Below the pieces are notes generated by a model. That model had not been told where the DNA came from. It worked only from the letters and a program-made list of their open reading frames with translations, and did not search any database. From NCBI GenBank assembly GCA_017507285.1, contig JAFWBF010000200.1:1-5046 (forward strand): a stretch of 5,046 nt of DNA, read 5' to 3'. The translations under genes were made by a program, and so were the position numbers. This DNA is from Bacteroidales bacterium (GTDB lineage Bacteria > Bacteroidota > Bacteroidia > Bacteroidales > P3). Of this stretch, positions 1 through 5,018 are shown in pieces. Each line of letters opens with the position of its first letter. Positions within the stretch are counted from its first letter, which is position 1.

Positions 1-2
1 AA

Positions 3-476
3 GCCTTTTGCATGAGGCTTGCTTGTGCCGCAAATAGGGTGCTGGGCGACGAAAGCCTTGCCCAAGATGTGGTGCAGGACACCTTCGAGTACTTTTCCGA
101 CAGGGATGTGCCGGTCAAGAATGCGGAGGAGGTGGAGCCATACCTGCTGGTAACGGTCAGAAACAGGGCTATAAAGATGAAAAAACAACATAAGCAAACT
201 ACTTTTGTTGACATCGAAACCCTCTACAACCTTGAGACCGACGACCCCGACCAAAGCCACGAAAAGCAGTGGCAGTACGACACTATGGAGCAATGCATCA
301 AACTCTTGGACCTGAAAACCAGGAGGGTGTTTAGGCAGCGATACCTAAAAGGGCTAGACATAAAAACGGTGGCAAGGATGATGAATATGTCTGAAACTAA
401 GGTAAGAAGGATATGCCAACTGGCAATAAATGAAATAACAAAAATGGTAAAAGATGAACAAAAAAAGAGAAAATAA
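3..476 (+). CDS. ECF-type RNA polymerase sigma factor (sigma-70 family), 5' end cut off by the window
   Basis: This is a group 4 (ECF) sigma factor, which directs RNA polymerase to a small set of promoters, usually for envelope or surface functions. Counting from the first ATG in the window (base 12), residues 5-60 match the later part of region 2, with the acidic-hydrophobic stretch LAQDVVQDTF (16-25) and the region 2.4 helix around PYLLVTVRNRAIK. Residues 92-145 match region 4, with a helix-turn-helix around IKTVARMMNMSETKVRRI. The reading frame stays open to the left edge. Relative to typical ECF factors roughly 25-30 N-terminal residues (region 2.1) are missing, so the real start is probably upstream and ATG 12 is only an internal methionine. 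The acidic linker (about 66-90) is usual for the family. The end overlaps the next gene by 23 nt, which suggests translational coupling with its probable anti-sigma factor. The family call is firm; the regulon cannot be read from here. Confidence 0.9.
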   Translation, partial: AFCMRLACAANRVLGDESLAQDVVQDTFEYFSDRDVPVKNAEEVEPYLLVTVRNRAIKMKKQHKQTTFVDIETLYNLETDDPDQSHEKQWQYDTMEQCIKLLDLKTRRVFRQRYLKGLDIKTVARMMNMSETKVRRICQLAINEITKMVKDEQKKRK

Positions 477-1173
477 CGATAGGCAGGCGATAGAAAAGCT
501 GCTGACCAAATTTTACTCCGGCACCATAGAGCCGGACGAGCTGCGGAGGCTCTATGACTATTTCATGCATACTCGTCCCATACCCGACGAGCTGCAGGAG
601 CATGTGCCAATAGTAAGGCCCCTGGCTATGATGCACAGCCGCATGGCTGCATCCAATACTGACACTGCCAAACCCAAGACCCAAAAGCACTATGCCCCAT
701 ACAGGCGTACTGCTGTTGCTGCTGCCGCATGGGCTGTGATAGCTATGCTTGTATTGGCCCTATGGCCCGAAAAAAGCATTAACGATGCTCTAAACACGCC
801 AATGGTAGGCCGGCAAACACTGATAGCCAAGGCTGCGATGGACGAGATGAAGCACATGCCACTACCACAAAACCAAACCTCAACACCGGAAAACAGGGTG
901 CCTACGACCCACAACATAATAAAAAAACAACCCGCTGCCCAAACACCAAAACCCAGGGAATATGAGCATATAAACATGCCGCCAACCCACACAACCAACG
1001 CAGCGATATGTATGGCCGAGGACACTGAAACCAACAAAACCGACAATATTGCCGATACAGCATTGGCAATACCCTACAACAACCACAAAGAATGGGTAAT
1101 ATACTGTAACAACAGCTGTACTAGCTTGGAGCTGAACAACATTGTGGCAACAACATTGAATATACATACCTAA
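454..1173 (+). CDS. Single-pass membrane protein, probable anti-sigma factor for the upstream ECF sigma
   Basis: This 239-residue protein has a soluble N-terminal part (about 1-80), one hydrophobic helix (about 86-104, TAVAAAAWAVIAMLVLALW) preceded by Arg-Arg at 84-85, and a long C-terminal part predicted to be periplasmic (105-239). The first 40 residues, with a helix around IEKLLTKFYSGTIEPDELRRLYDYF, resemble the short N-terminal segment of Bacteroidetes FecR-type anti-sigma factors, which binds the sigma factor in the cytoplasm. There is no recognisable FecR periplasmic domain. Instead the outer part is rich in Thr, Asn and Pro, low in complexity, and ends with a CNNSC motif (Cys218 and Cys222) and a Leu/Asn-rich tail. 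The ATG lies inside the end of the sigma gene (23-nt overlap). Sequence evidence for a membrane protein is strong; the anti-sigma role is inferred from topology, the N-terminal helix and gene order. Confidence 0.72.
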   Translation: MNKKRENNDRQAIEKLLTKFYSGTIEPDELRRLYDYFMHTRPIPDELQEHVPIVRPLAMMHSRMAASNTDTAKPKTQKHYAPYRRTAVAAAAWAVIAMLVLALWPEKSINDALNTPMVGRQTLIAKAAMDEMKHMPLPQNQTSTPENRVPTTHNIIKKQPAAQTPKPREYEHINMPPTHTTNAAICMAEDTETNKTDNIADTALAIPYNNHKEWVIYCNNSCTSLELNNIVATTLNIHT

Positions 1174-1224
1174 TACAACGAACAAATATAACACTTATAT
1201 AACAACAAACATAATAATATAAAT

Positions 1225-1749
1225 ATGAACAATATGAAAACCCGAAAAACCAAACCAACACTAATACTTATAGCCCTATGGTTGGGCACCGCCATGCCTA
1301 CCGTGGGCCAAACAGAGCTATACAAACAATACTCCCACCTAAAGGATGTAACGGTGGCATGCATAATGAACTTCTATGTAAACGACACCACGCAGGTGGA
1401 ACTAACCATATTGGCACCGCAAACAAAAGAAGCTGTATATTATCTGGTAGAGGAATTTAATCTGGGGATTGAAAAAGATATTATTGATAAGGATTTAGAA
1501 AATGAATATAGTGGACTTTTTAGACGTAATGTGTGTAGGGATAATGTAAAAAAGGCGTTTGGACCTATAATAAATAATGATTATACTAATGTTTCGGAAT
1601 TGGTGTACAATTGTAGCAAGGGAACAATAGTGGTGTTTCATAATATAGAAAATAGAGAAAGAAATATTGCAATAGGTAAATTTCTAACAGGTACATTGAC
1701 CGAACCCGAAAAGTTTCCATCTATTGATAATGCAAATAATAAAAAATAA
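1225..1749 (+). CDS. Small secreted (periplasmic or surface) protein of unknown function
   Basis: The 174-residue product has a basic start and a hydrophobic core (LILIALWLG, 13-21) followed by a plausible signal peptidase I site after VGQ (residue 29). There is no lipobox, so the mature protein of about 145 residues is probably soluble in the periplasm or exported. It has three cysteines (46, 104, 130) and no catalytic motif that I recognise. Size and position resemble the small exported proteins (for example DUF4252-like) often found behind ECF sigma/anti-sigma pairs in Bacteroidetes, but I cannot confirm a family. ATG 1234, three codons later, is an equally possible start. It lies 51 nt after the membrane-protein gene and 12 nt before the lipoprotein gene, so it is probably in the same operon. 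Base composition drops sharply at about 1440 (from about 46% GC over 1261-1440 to about 29% over 1441-1680), so the C-terminal part may have a different history. Confidence 0.75.
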   Translation: MNNMKTRKTKPTLILIALWLGTAMPTVGQTELYKQYSHLKDVTVACIMNFYVNDTTQVELTILAPQTKEAVYYLVEEFNLGIEKDIIDKDLENEYSGLFRRNVCRDNVKKAFGPIINNDYTNVSELVYNCSKGTIVVFHNIENRERNIAIGKFLTGTLTEPEKFPSIDNANNKK

Positions 1750-1761
1750 ATATTATAACAA

Positions 1762-2241
1762 ATGAAAAAAAGAGTAATAACAAGAACAGTGCTGTTAACC
1801 GTAGCACTAGCCGGCACCATGGCATCGTGCCAAAAAGACGAATTTTCGAATGAGATGGTACCATCTCAGGAAATGAGCCTTAAAGAAAAGGCTCATATAA
1901 GCCTTACTCTCCGTTATTGGATAGACGGCGTGGAATACAACCAAAGCTTTGCTTCCAAGGCTGAGGAGAATGCCTACATCAGTTACCTTATAGGTCTTAC
2001 ACTCGAAGGCCGAGAAATAACAATAGGAGGTAGCGAAAATCCAAGCCTTGCACCGGAAGCGGACGATAAATTGACTTTCGAAACCGAAGACAAGGAAGCG
2101 ATGGATACTTGGGCCACAGAAATGAAAGACAAAGGTTATAATGTGAAATACAATTTCGATAAAGAGCGAAACTTGTACATTGGCACAGCCACCAAAGGCG
2201 GAAGTCGCACTATGGCTGCAAACCTTTTGGAAAGAGAGTAG
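1762..2241 (+). CDS. Lipoprotein of unknown function with a surface-export-like tag
   Basis: The 159-residue product begins with a lipoprotein signal peptide: basic MKKR, a hydrophobic core (TVLLTVALAG) and a lipobox ending MASC, with the lipidated cysteine at residue 23. The residues right after it are QKDE, which fits the acidic lipoprotein export signal described in Bacteroidetes lipoproteins displayed on the cell surface. The mature part (about 137 residues) is acidic and hydrophilic, with an aromatic segment around LRYWIDGVEYNQSF (about 50-63) and a basic C-terminal part. I recognise no named domain. Only 12 nt separate it from the preceding secreted-protein gene and no terminator lies between them, so it is probably the last gene of the sigma-factor operon. 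GC content (about 48% over 1921-1980) matches the sigma and membrane-protein genes. A dense set of palindromes sits in its coding sequence at 1851-1905. The CDS is certain; the function is unknown. Confidence 0.82.
   Translation: MKKRVITRTVLLTVALAGTMASCQKDEFSNEMVPSQEMSLKEKAHISLTLRYWIDGVEYNQSFASKAEENAYISYLIGLTLEGREITIGGSENPSLAPEADDKLTFETEDKEAMDTWATEMKDKGYNVKYNFDKERNLYIGTATKGGSRTMAANLLERE
1851..1905. repeat. Perfect 18-bp palindrome followed by two mutually exclusive hairpins, inside the lipoprotein gene
   Basis: TGAGATGGTACCATCTCA (1851-1868) is a perfect inverted repeat with no spacer. Five bases on, ATGAGCCTT (1873-1881) and AAGGCTCAT (1888-1896) form a 9-bp stem with a 6-nt loop. AAGGCT (1888-1893) can instead pair with AGCCTT at 1900-1905 (6 bp, 6-nt loop), so two hairpins compete for the same middle strand. 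The stretch encodes the residues just after the lipid anchor and export tag (about residues 30-48). The structure is read directly from the sequence; any role as operator, RNA switch or translation control is speculative. Confidence 0.6.
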
Positions 2242-2535
2242 GTGATGAGAGGTAAACGAAGTAGCCAAAACTTGTTGGCAAGTATGCACCCTCCTTAATG
2301 TGAGGGGACAAAATACAAGAAATAGTAAGTATAAAAAAACAAGACCAAAAAAACTAAAAAGAAAAAGATTATATTGGTGCCGATGCAAATACGGAGCAAT
2401 TATAAGAAAAAAAAGATGCAAGTGCTCAAAGATAAGGAAATAAAATGCCGGCTATTCCCGAATTTTGTACGCACAAGCACCTTTGGTCTGCCTATTGCAT
2501 AGACAGTAAGCATGTAATTTAGAAAGATTCCATGT

Positions 2536-2551
2536 TGCGTTTGCTAACGCA
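2536..2551. repeat. Small inverted repeat overlapping a candidate -33 box
   Basis: TGCGTT (2536-2541) and AACGCA (2546-2551) are perfect inverted halves around the 4-nt spacer TGCT. The dyad covers the TTTG that serves as the candidate -33 element of the promoter-like sequence, so it could be a repressor or activator site. A 6-bp half-site is short and may be chance. Confidence 0.3.
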
Positions 2552-2569
2552 GAAACCAAACTTATATTG
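2540..2569 (+). promoter_or_regulatory. Candidate Bacteroidetes-type promoter for the second lipoprotein gene
   Basis: TTTG at 2540-2543 is followed, after 19 nt, by TATATTG at 2563-2569. The known Bacteroidetes primary-sigma promoter is TTTG at -33 and TAnnTTTG at -7 with about this spacing. Here the -7 box is one T short. Transcription would start near 2575, giving a leader of about 40 nt before ATG 2615. The position after a 367-nt gap supports an independent promoter; the match itself is moderate. Two weaker alternatives lie further upstream: TTTG 2482 with TAAGCATG 2507, and ATTG 2494 with TAATTTAG 2515. Confidence 0.4.
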
Positions 2570-2614
2570 CTCAAACAAATTAAAATAAATAAATAATAAA
2601 AATACACATTGATT

Positions 2615-3151
2615 ATGCAAAAAACAAAAATTAGACTAGCAATAGCTGCAATAGCTATCCTTGCTGCAAGTGCAGCAAATTTGACAAGTTGTAATAAAGA
2701 TGACGAATCGTTAAACAATGAACCTGCAATGGTGCAAAAGTCGGGTCCGGGTATTGAAAATGCTGAAAAGATACTAATAGCTAAAATTCGACTTGAATAT
2801 AGGCACTATGACCCTATAAATAAAGTTGAAATTTGTACCTATAGACCTAAATCACTGGAATTTTGTAATATGGAATTAGCTGTATCTAATCATGATTTTA
2901 GTTTTCCGGTTTCAATAAAAATGGATCAAAATGGAGTTGTAAAGAGTTTATTGATAAATGAGACAGATATGCCATTAGAAGATAAACCTACATTCGAAGA
3001 TTGTGTTACCGTAGGAACAATTTCTTTTGCTTCGGATAGCCCTATATTGGATTCGGAATTGCAGACTGTTGTAGCAAATGATTACATTGAGGCAGGAACA
3101 TATCCTATTCAAAAACTTGACGGTGTTTATGTAATTACAATATCAGAATAA
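2615..3151 (+). CDS. Second lipoprotein of unknown function with a surface-export-like tag
   Basis: From ATG 2615 the product is 178 residues. A TTG two codons upstream (2609) is in frame, but ATG is the more likely start because it leaves a normal signal peptide: MQKTKIR, a strongly hydrophobic AIAAIAILAASAA core and a lipobox ending LTSC, with the lipidated cysteine at residue 26. It is followed by NKDDE, an acidic tag typical of Bacteroidetes lipoproteins exported to the cell surface. The mature part of about 150 residues is predicted soluble and mainly beta-strand-like, ending in an alternating segment around GTYPIQKLDGVYVITISE. I recognise no domain name, and it is not clearly homologous to the first lipoprotein. 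Codon use is AT-rich (around 30% GC), unlike the upstream lipoprotein and more like the start of the downstream BspA-like gene. A candidate promoter lies before it and a strong terminator 14 nt after its stop, so it may be monocistronic. Confidence 0.85.
   Translation: MQKTKIRLAIAAIAILAASAANLTSCNKDDESLNNEPAMVQKSGPGIENAEKILIAKIRLEYRHYDPINKVEICTYRPKSLEFCNMELAVSNHDFSFPVSIKMDQNGVVKSLLINETDMPLEDKPTFEDCVTVGTISFASDSPILDSELQTVVANDYIEAGTYPIQKLDGVYVITISE
2639..2656 (+). repeat. Exact tandem 9-bp duplication in the signal-peptide codons
   Basis: GCAATAGCT occurs twice back to back, encoding Ala-Ile-Ala twice in the hydrophobic core of the second lipoprotein's signal peptide. It keeps the reading frame. 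Such a repeat can gain or lose units by slippage, which would lengthen or shorten the core by three residues. It may also be simple chance in a low-complexity signal peptide. Confidence 0.6.
2661..2678 (+). repeat. 7-bp hairpin in the signal-peptide codons
   Basis: TTGCTGC (2661-2667) and GCAGCAA (2672-2678) pair perfectly around AAGT, directly after the tandem 9-bp repeat and before the lipobox codons. It could slow translation of the signal peptide, but there is no T run and no other sign of function, so it may be incidental. Confidence 0.3.
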
Positions 3152-3164
3152 CGATTCGGTTTAG

Positions 3165-3199
3165 GCGATGGAGCGTTATGCTCCATCGCTTATATTTTT
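3165..3199 (+). terminator. Rho-independent terminator after the second lipoprotein gene
   Basis: GCGATGGAGC (3165-3174) and GCTCCATCGC (3180-3189) form a perfect 10-bp, GC-rich stem with the 5-nt loop GTTAT, extendable by a G-T and an A-T pair. A T-rich tail (3190-3199) ending in five T follows. It starts 14 nt after the lipoprotein stop codon. It ends only about 22 nt before the next start codon, so it may alternatively be a leader attenuator for the BspA-like gene. Confidence 0.85.
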
Positions 3200-3206
3200 C
3201 ATTAAA

Positions 3207-3213
3207 AAGGAGG
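3207..3213 (+). promoter_or_regulatory. Strong Shine-Dalgarno sequence that fixes the start of the BspA-like gene
   Basis: AAGGAGG sits 8 nt before ATG 3222, an ideal match and spacing to the 3' end of 16S rRNA. It decides in favour of this ATG over the in-frame ATG at 3168, which lies inside the terminator stem and would put 18 non-signal residues before the signal peptide. Bacteroidetes genes, including the others in this window, seldom carry such a sequence. Confidence 0.8.
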
Positions 3214-3221
3214 TTTATATT

Positions 3222-5018
3222 ATGAAAAGAATATTGATTATACTGTTGCTAGCATTGTCATTCAATGCACAAGCCGTTATTACAGACTATGATTTTATAA
3301 TAGGAAATTATTACTATAAAATAACGTCGGATAATCCTAAAGAAGTGGCATTGGTAAGGAATTTTGATGCATGTATACATTATAGAGGAAATATTGTTAT
3401 ACCCGATTCTGTTCTGTACAATAATTCTTATTACAAGGTTACAGCTATTGAATATTATGTTTTTCTAAATGCAACAATAAATTCTATTGTTTTTCCAAAA
3501 GAGTTAAGGTATATAGGTGAAAGAGCTTTTGAAGGTGCAACTTTTGGAACAAATAGTGCAACGTTGTCTTTACCCAAATCGTTGACTGCGATACATAGCT
3601 ATGCTTTTTCGGAATGTAGTGGTATTGAGAAAATTTCTATTCCGGCATCTGTTTCCATTATAGAGCAAAATGCATTTGCCGGTATCCAAACGTTGAAAGC
3701 GATAGAAGTAGATGCGAGCAATCAGTACTTCTCATCCTACAACAAGGCTTTGTACAACAAAGATAAAAGTACAATTATCTGTTGTCCTATCAATAAACTT
3801 ACTTATACCCTACATGAGAACACCACCACTATAGCTGAAGAGGCCTTCGGGCAATGTATGATAAATGCATTGACTATCCCATCCACGGTTACAGCCATAC
3901 ATTCACGAGCTTTTGCAAACTGCATAAGGTTAACCTCTATGCATATTCCTGCATCGGTATCGTACATGGGAGGAGGTTTGTTCAAGGGATGCCATAATTT
4001 AAAAAGCCTATCAATCGACTCGTTGAACCAATACTATAAGGTTGTGGATACAGTAGTATACAGCATAAATATGGATACGTTGATATCTCACCATTTGGCA
4101 AGTGGCAATGTTGAAGTACGGAGTGGTGTAAAGGTGGTGGCCGAAGATGCATTTTCGCTATGCAAGGCAAGGAATGTGGAACTTCCGGAAGGTTTGATAG
4201 AAATAAAGGATAGGGCGTTTGTCGATGTGCTAACTCTTCGCTCGGTAACTTTTCCTCAAACGCTCAAGAAAATAGGTATGTATTCTTTTTTGTATTGCGA
4301 ACAGTTGGAAACTATAGATATACCCAATTCGGTAACTTTGCTAGGGAATTGTGCTTTCGAAGGTTGTTATTCATTACATACCGTTCGCATGTCCGATTCT
4401 ATAAAAGTTATTCCAACCATGTTGTTTTATGCATGTCTTAGTTTGAGAACCTATACAGGTGGAAATTCGGTAGAACGAATAAATTTTAATGCATTTGGCA
4501 GTACTGATTTATCGAACAAAAAGATTGTTTTCCCGCCAAAAATAAGATATATAGAAGAAAAAGCTTTTAATGAATGTGTAAATATTCAAGCGAAATTTAC
4601 AGGAGTAGTTGATACTTTGGAGGAAGATATATTTGGCTCGTTAAGTTCACTTGTATTAAAGAACACTGTTCCACCTTATGCTCCTAAGGCTATTGCAGGG
4701 TCTATATCGCAAATAATTATCCCCTGCGGAGCCACGGAGGCCTATATGGCCGACCTCAATTGGAGTAGCTACAGCTATACCGAAGACTGCGACGGAGTGG
4801 AAGAAAATCCAATGTCGGCAGTGAAGGTAACGGCAGGCTACCGCAGTGTAGAGGTGCTTAACGCCGAAGGCTACAGTGTGGCAATATACGACGTTATGGG
4901 CCGCTGTATAGTAAACGAACCTGCAAACGGCCTTACCCATCGCCACTATAGCGTACCTGCCGCTGGAGTATATGTGGTAAGGGTTAATGATAGGGGTTAT
5001 AAAGTAGTAGTTAGATAG
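3222..5018 (+). CDS. BspA-like leucine-rich-repeat surface protein with a probable T9SS C-terminal sorting domain
   Basis: The 598-residue product has a classic signal peptide (MKRILIILLLALSFNAQA, cleavage after residue 18) and then a short beta-rich N-terminal segment (about 19-85) of the kind that opens BspA-like proteins. Residues about 86-476 carry roughly 16 BspA-type (LRR_5) repeats of 22-23 residues with the pattern L..i.iP.sv..I...AF..C. Two repeats (158-192 and 260-295) have the longer insert form with N-Q-Y and a LYNKDK-like segment. Residues about 477-523 resemble the usual cap after such repeats (VPPYAPKAI, IIIPCGATEAY). The last 65 or so residues (about 533-598) match a type A T9SS sorting domain: YDVMGRC, then GVYVVRV and a basic end (YKVVVR). 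Family members are adhesins or surface proteins, so outer-surface display is inferred. The signal peptide and sorting domain both appear intact. GC rises from about 28% near the start to about 52% after about 4715. Confidence 0.92.
   Translation: MKRILIILLLALSFNAQAVITDYDFIIGNYYYKITSDNPKEVALVRNFDACIHYRGNIVIPDSVLYNNSYYKVTAIEYYVFLNATINSIVFPKELRYIGERAFEGATFGTNSATLSLPKSLTAIHSYAFSECSGIEKISIPASVSIIEQNAFAGIQTLKAIEVDASNQYFSSYNKALYNKDKSTIICCPINKLTYTLHENTTTIAEEAFGQCMINALTIPSTVTAIHSRAFANCIRLTSMHIPASVSYMGGGLFKGCHNLKSLSIDSLNQYYKVVDTVVYSINMDTLISHHLASGNVEVRSGVKVVAEDAFSLCKARNVELPEGLIEIKDRAFVDVLTLRSVTFPQTLKKIGMYSFLYCEQLETIDIPNSVTLLGNCAFEGCYSLHTVRMSDSIKVIPTMLFYACLSLRTYTGGNSVERINFNAFGSTDLSNKKIVFPPKIRYIEEKAFNECVNIQAKFTGVVDTLEEDIFGSLSSLVLKNTVPPYAPKAIAGSISQIIIPCGATEAYMADLNWSSYSYTEDCDGVEENPMSAVKVTAGYRSVEVLNAEGYSVAIYDVMGRCIVNEPANGLTHRHYSVPAAGVYVVRVNDRGYKVVVR
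3477..4106 (+). repeat. Two-fold higher-order repeat in the leucine-rich-repeat region
   Basis: The repeats are arranged as three regular 22-23-residue units plus one longer insert unit (residues 86-192), followed by the same order again (193-295). The two blocks are about 107 and 103 residues long. The insert units share an N-Q-Y core and a following aromatic, Asp-containing segment. Similarity is at protein level and only partial in DNA, so the duplication would be old. An alternative is that family-wide repeat rules place an insert unit after every third repeat. Confidence 0.5.

Larger units (their letters stand above)
2242..2608. other. 367-nt A-rich gap without a convincing gene
   Basis: The stretch between the two lipoprotein genes has long A runs on the plus strand (2330-2445). 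The longest plus-strand frame without an ATG runs from GTG 2300 to 2443 (47 residues). It is extremely basic (22 Lys/Arg, no Asp/Glu) with two Cys-x-Cys pairs, and is most simply explained by A-rich DNA. A 25-codon ATG frame at 2445-2522 looks random. No strong terminator follows the upstream gene: a CCCTC/GAGGG stem at 2289-2306 has only 5 bp and no T run. A promoter-like element and a small inverted repeat lie at 2536-2569. I see no tRNA, riboswitch or mobile element. An undetected small RNA is possible but has no support here. Confidence 0.6.

Noticed and set aside
461..476. A slippery heptamer A AAA AAG in exact register near the end of the sigma gene, which might fuse it with the membrane protein
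   Set aside because: A -1 shift leads to a stop at 491-493 and not into the membrane-protein frame, which would need +1 or -2. Simple overlap with translational coupling explains the layout.
1278..1460. A second plus-strand frame inside the secreted-protein gene, ending close to the composition step near 1440
   Set aside because: I considered a frameshifted chimera, but the main frame stays open across the step with a coherent signal peptide and the other frame gives a random-looking His/Gly-rich peptide.
2289..2306. CCCTC/GAGGG hairpin as a terminator of the sigma-factor operon
   Set aside because: Only a 5-bp stem with an 8-nt loop and no following T run.
1807..2421. A 204-codon minus-strand frame opposite the first lipoprotein gene
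   Set aside because: Its translation is rich in Phe, Leu and His with no domain, and the plus strand has a clear lipoprotein there. It is a shadow of A-rich coding DNA.
2388..2431. A minus-strand promoter-like pair (TTTG and TATAATTG) that could drive antisense RNA to the first lipoprotein gene
   Set aside because: The spacing is 22 nt and the -7 box has a mismatch; A-rich DNA makes such matches on the T-rich strand common.
2609..2614. TTG 2609 as start of the second lipoprotein
   Set aside because: ATG 2615, two codons later, gives a normal lipoprotein signal peptide, and nothing favours the rarer TTG.
2452..2718. An 88-codon minus-strand frame that looks hydrophobic in its middle
   Set aside because: The hydrophobic part is the complement of the lipoprotein signal-peptide codons; no promoter or family match supports it.
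3168..3221. An in-frame ATG at 3168 that would lengthen the BspA-like protein by 18 residues
   Set aside because: It lies within the terminator stem, has no ribosome site, and would place a charged segment before a standard signal peptide. ATG 3222 has an ideal Shine-Dalgarno and leaves the signal peptide at the N-terminus.
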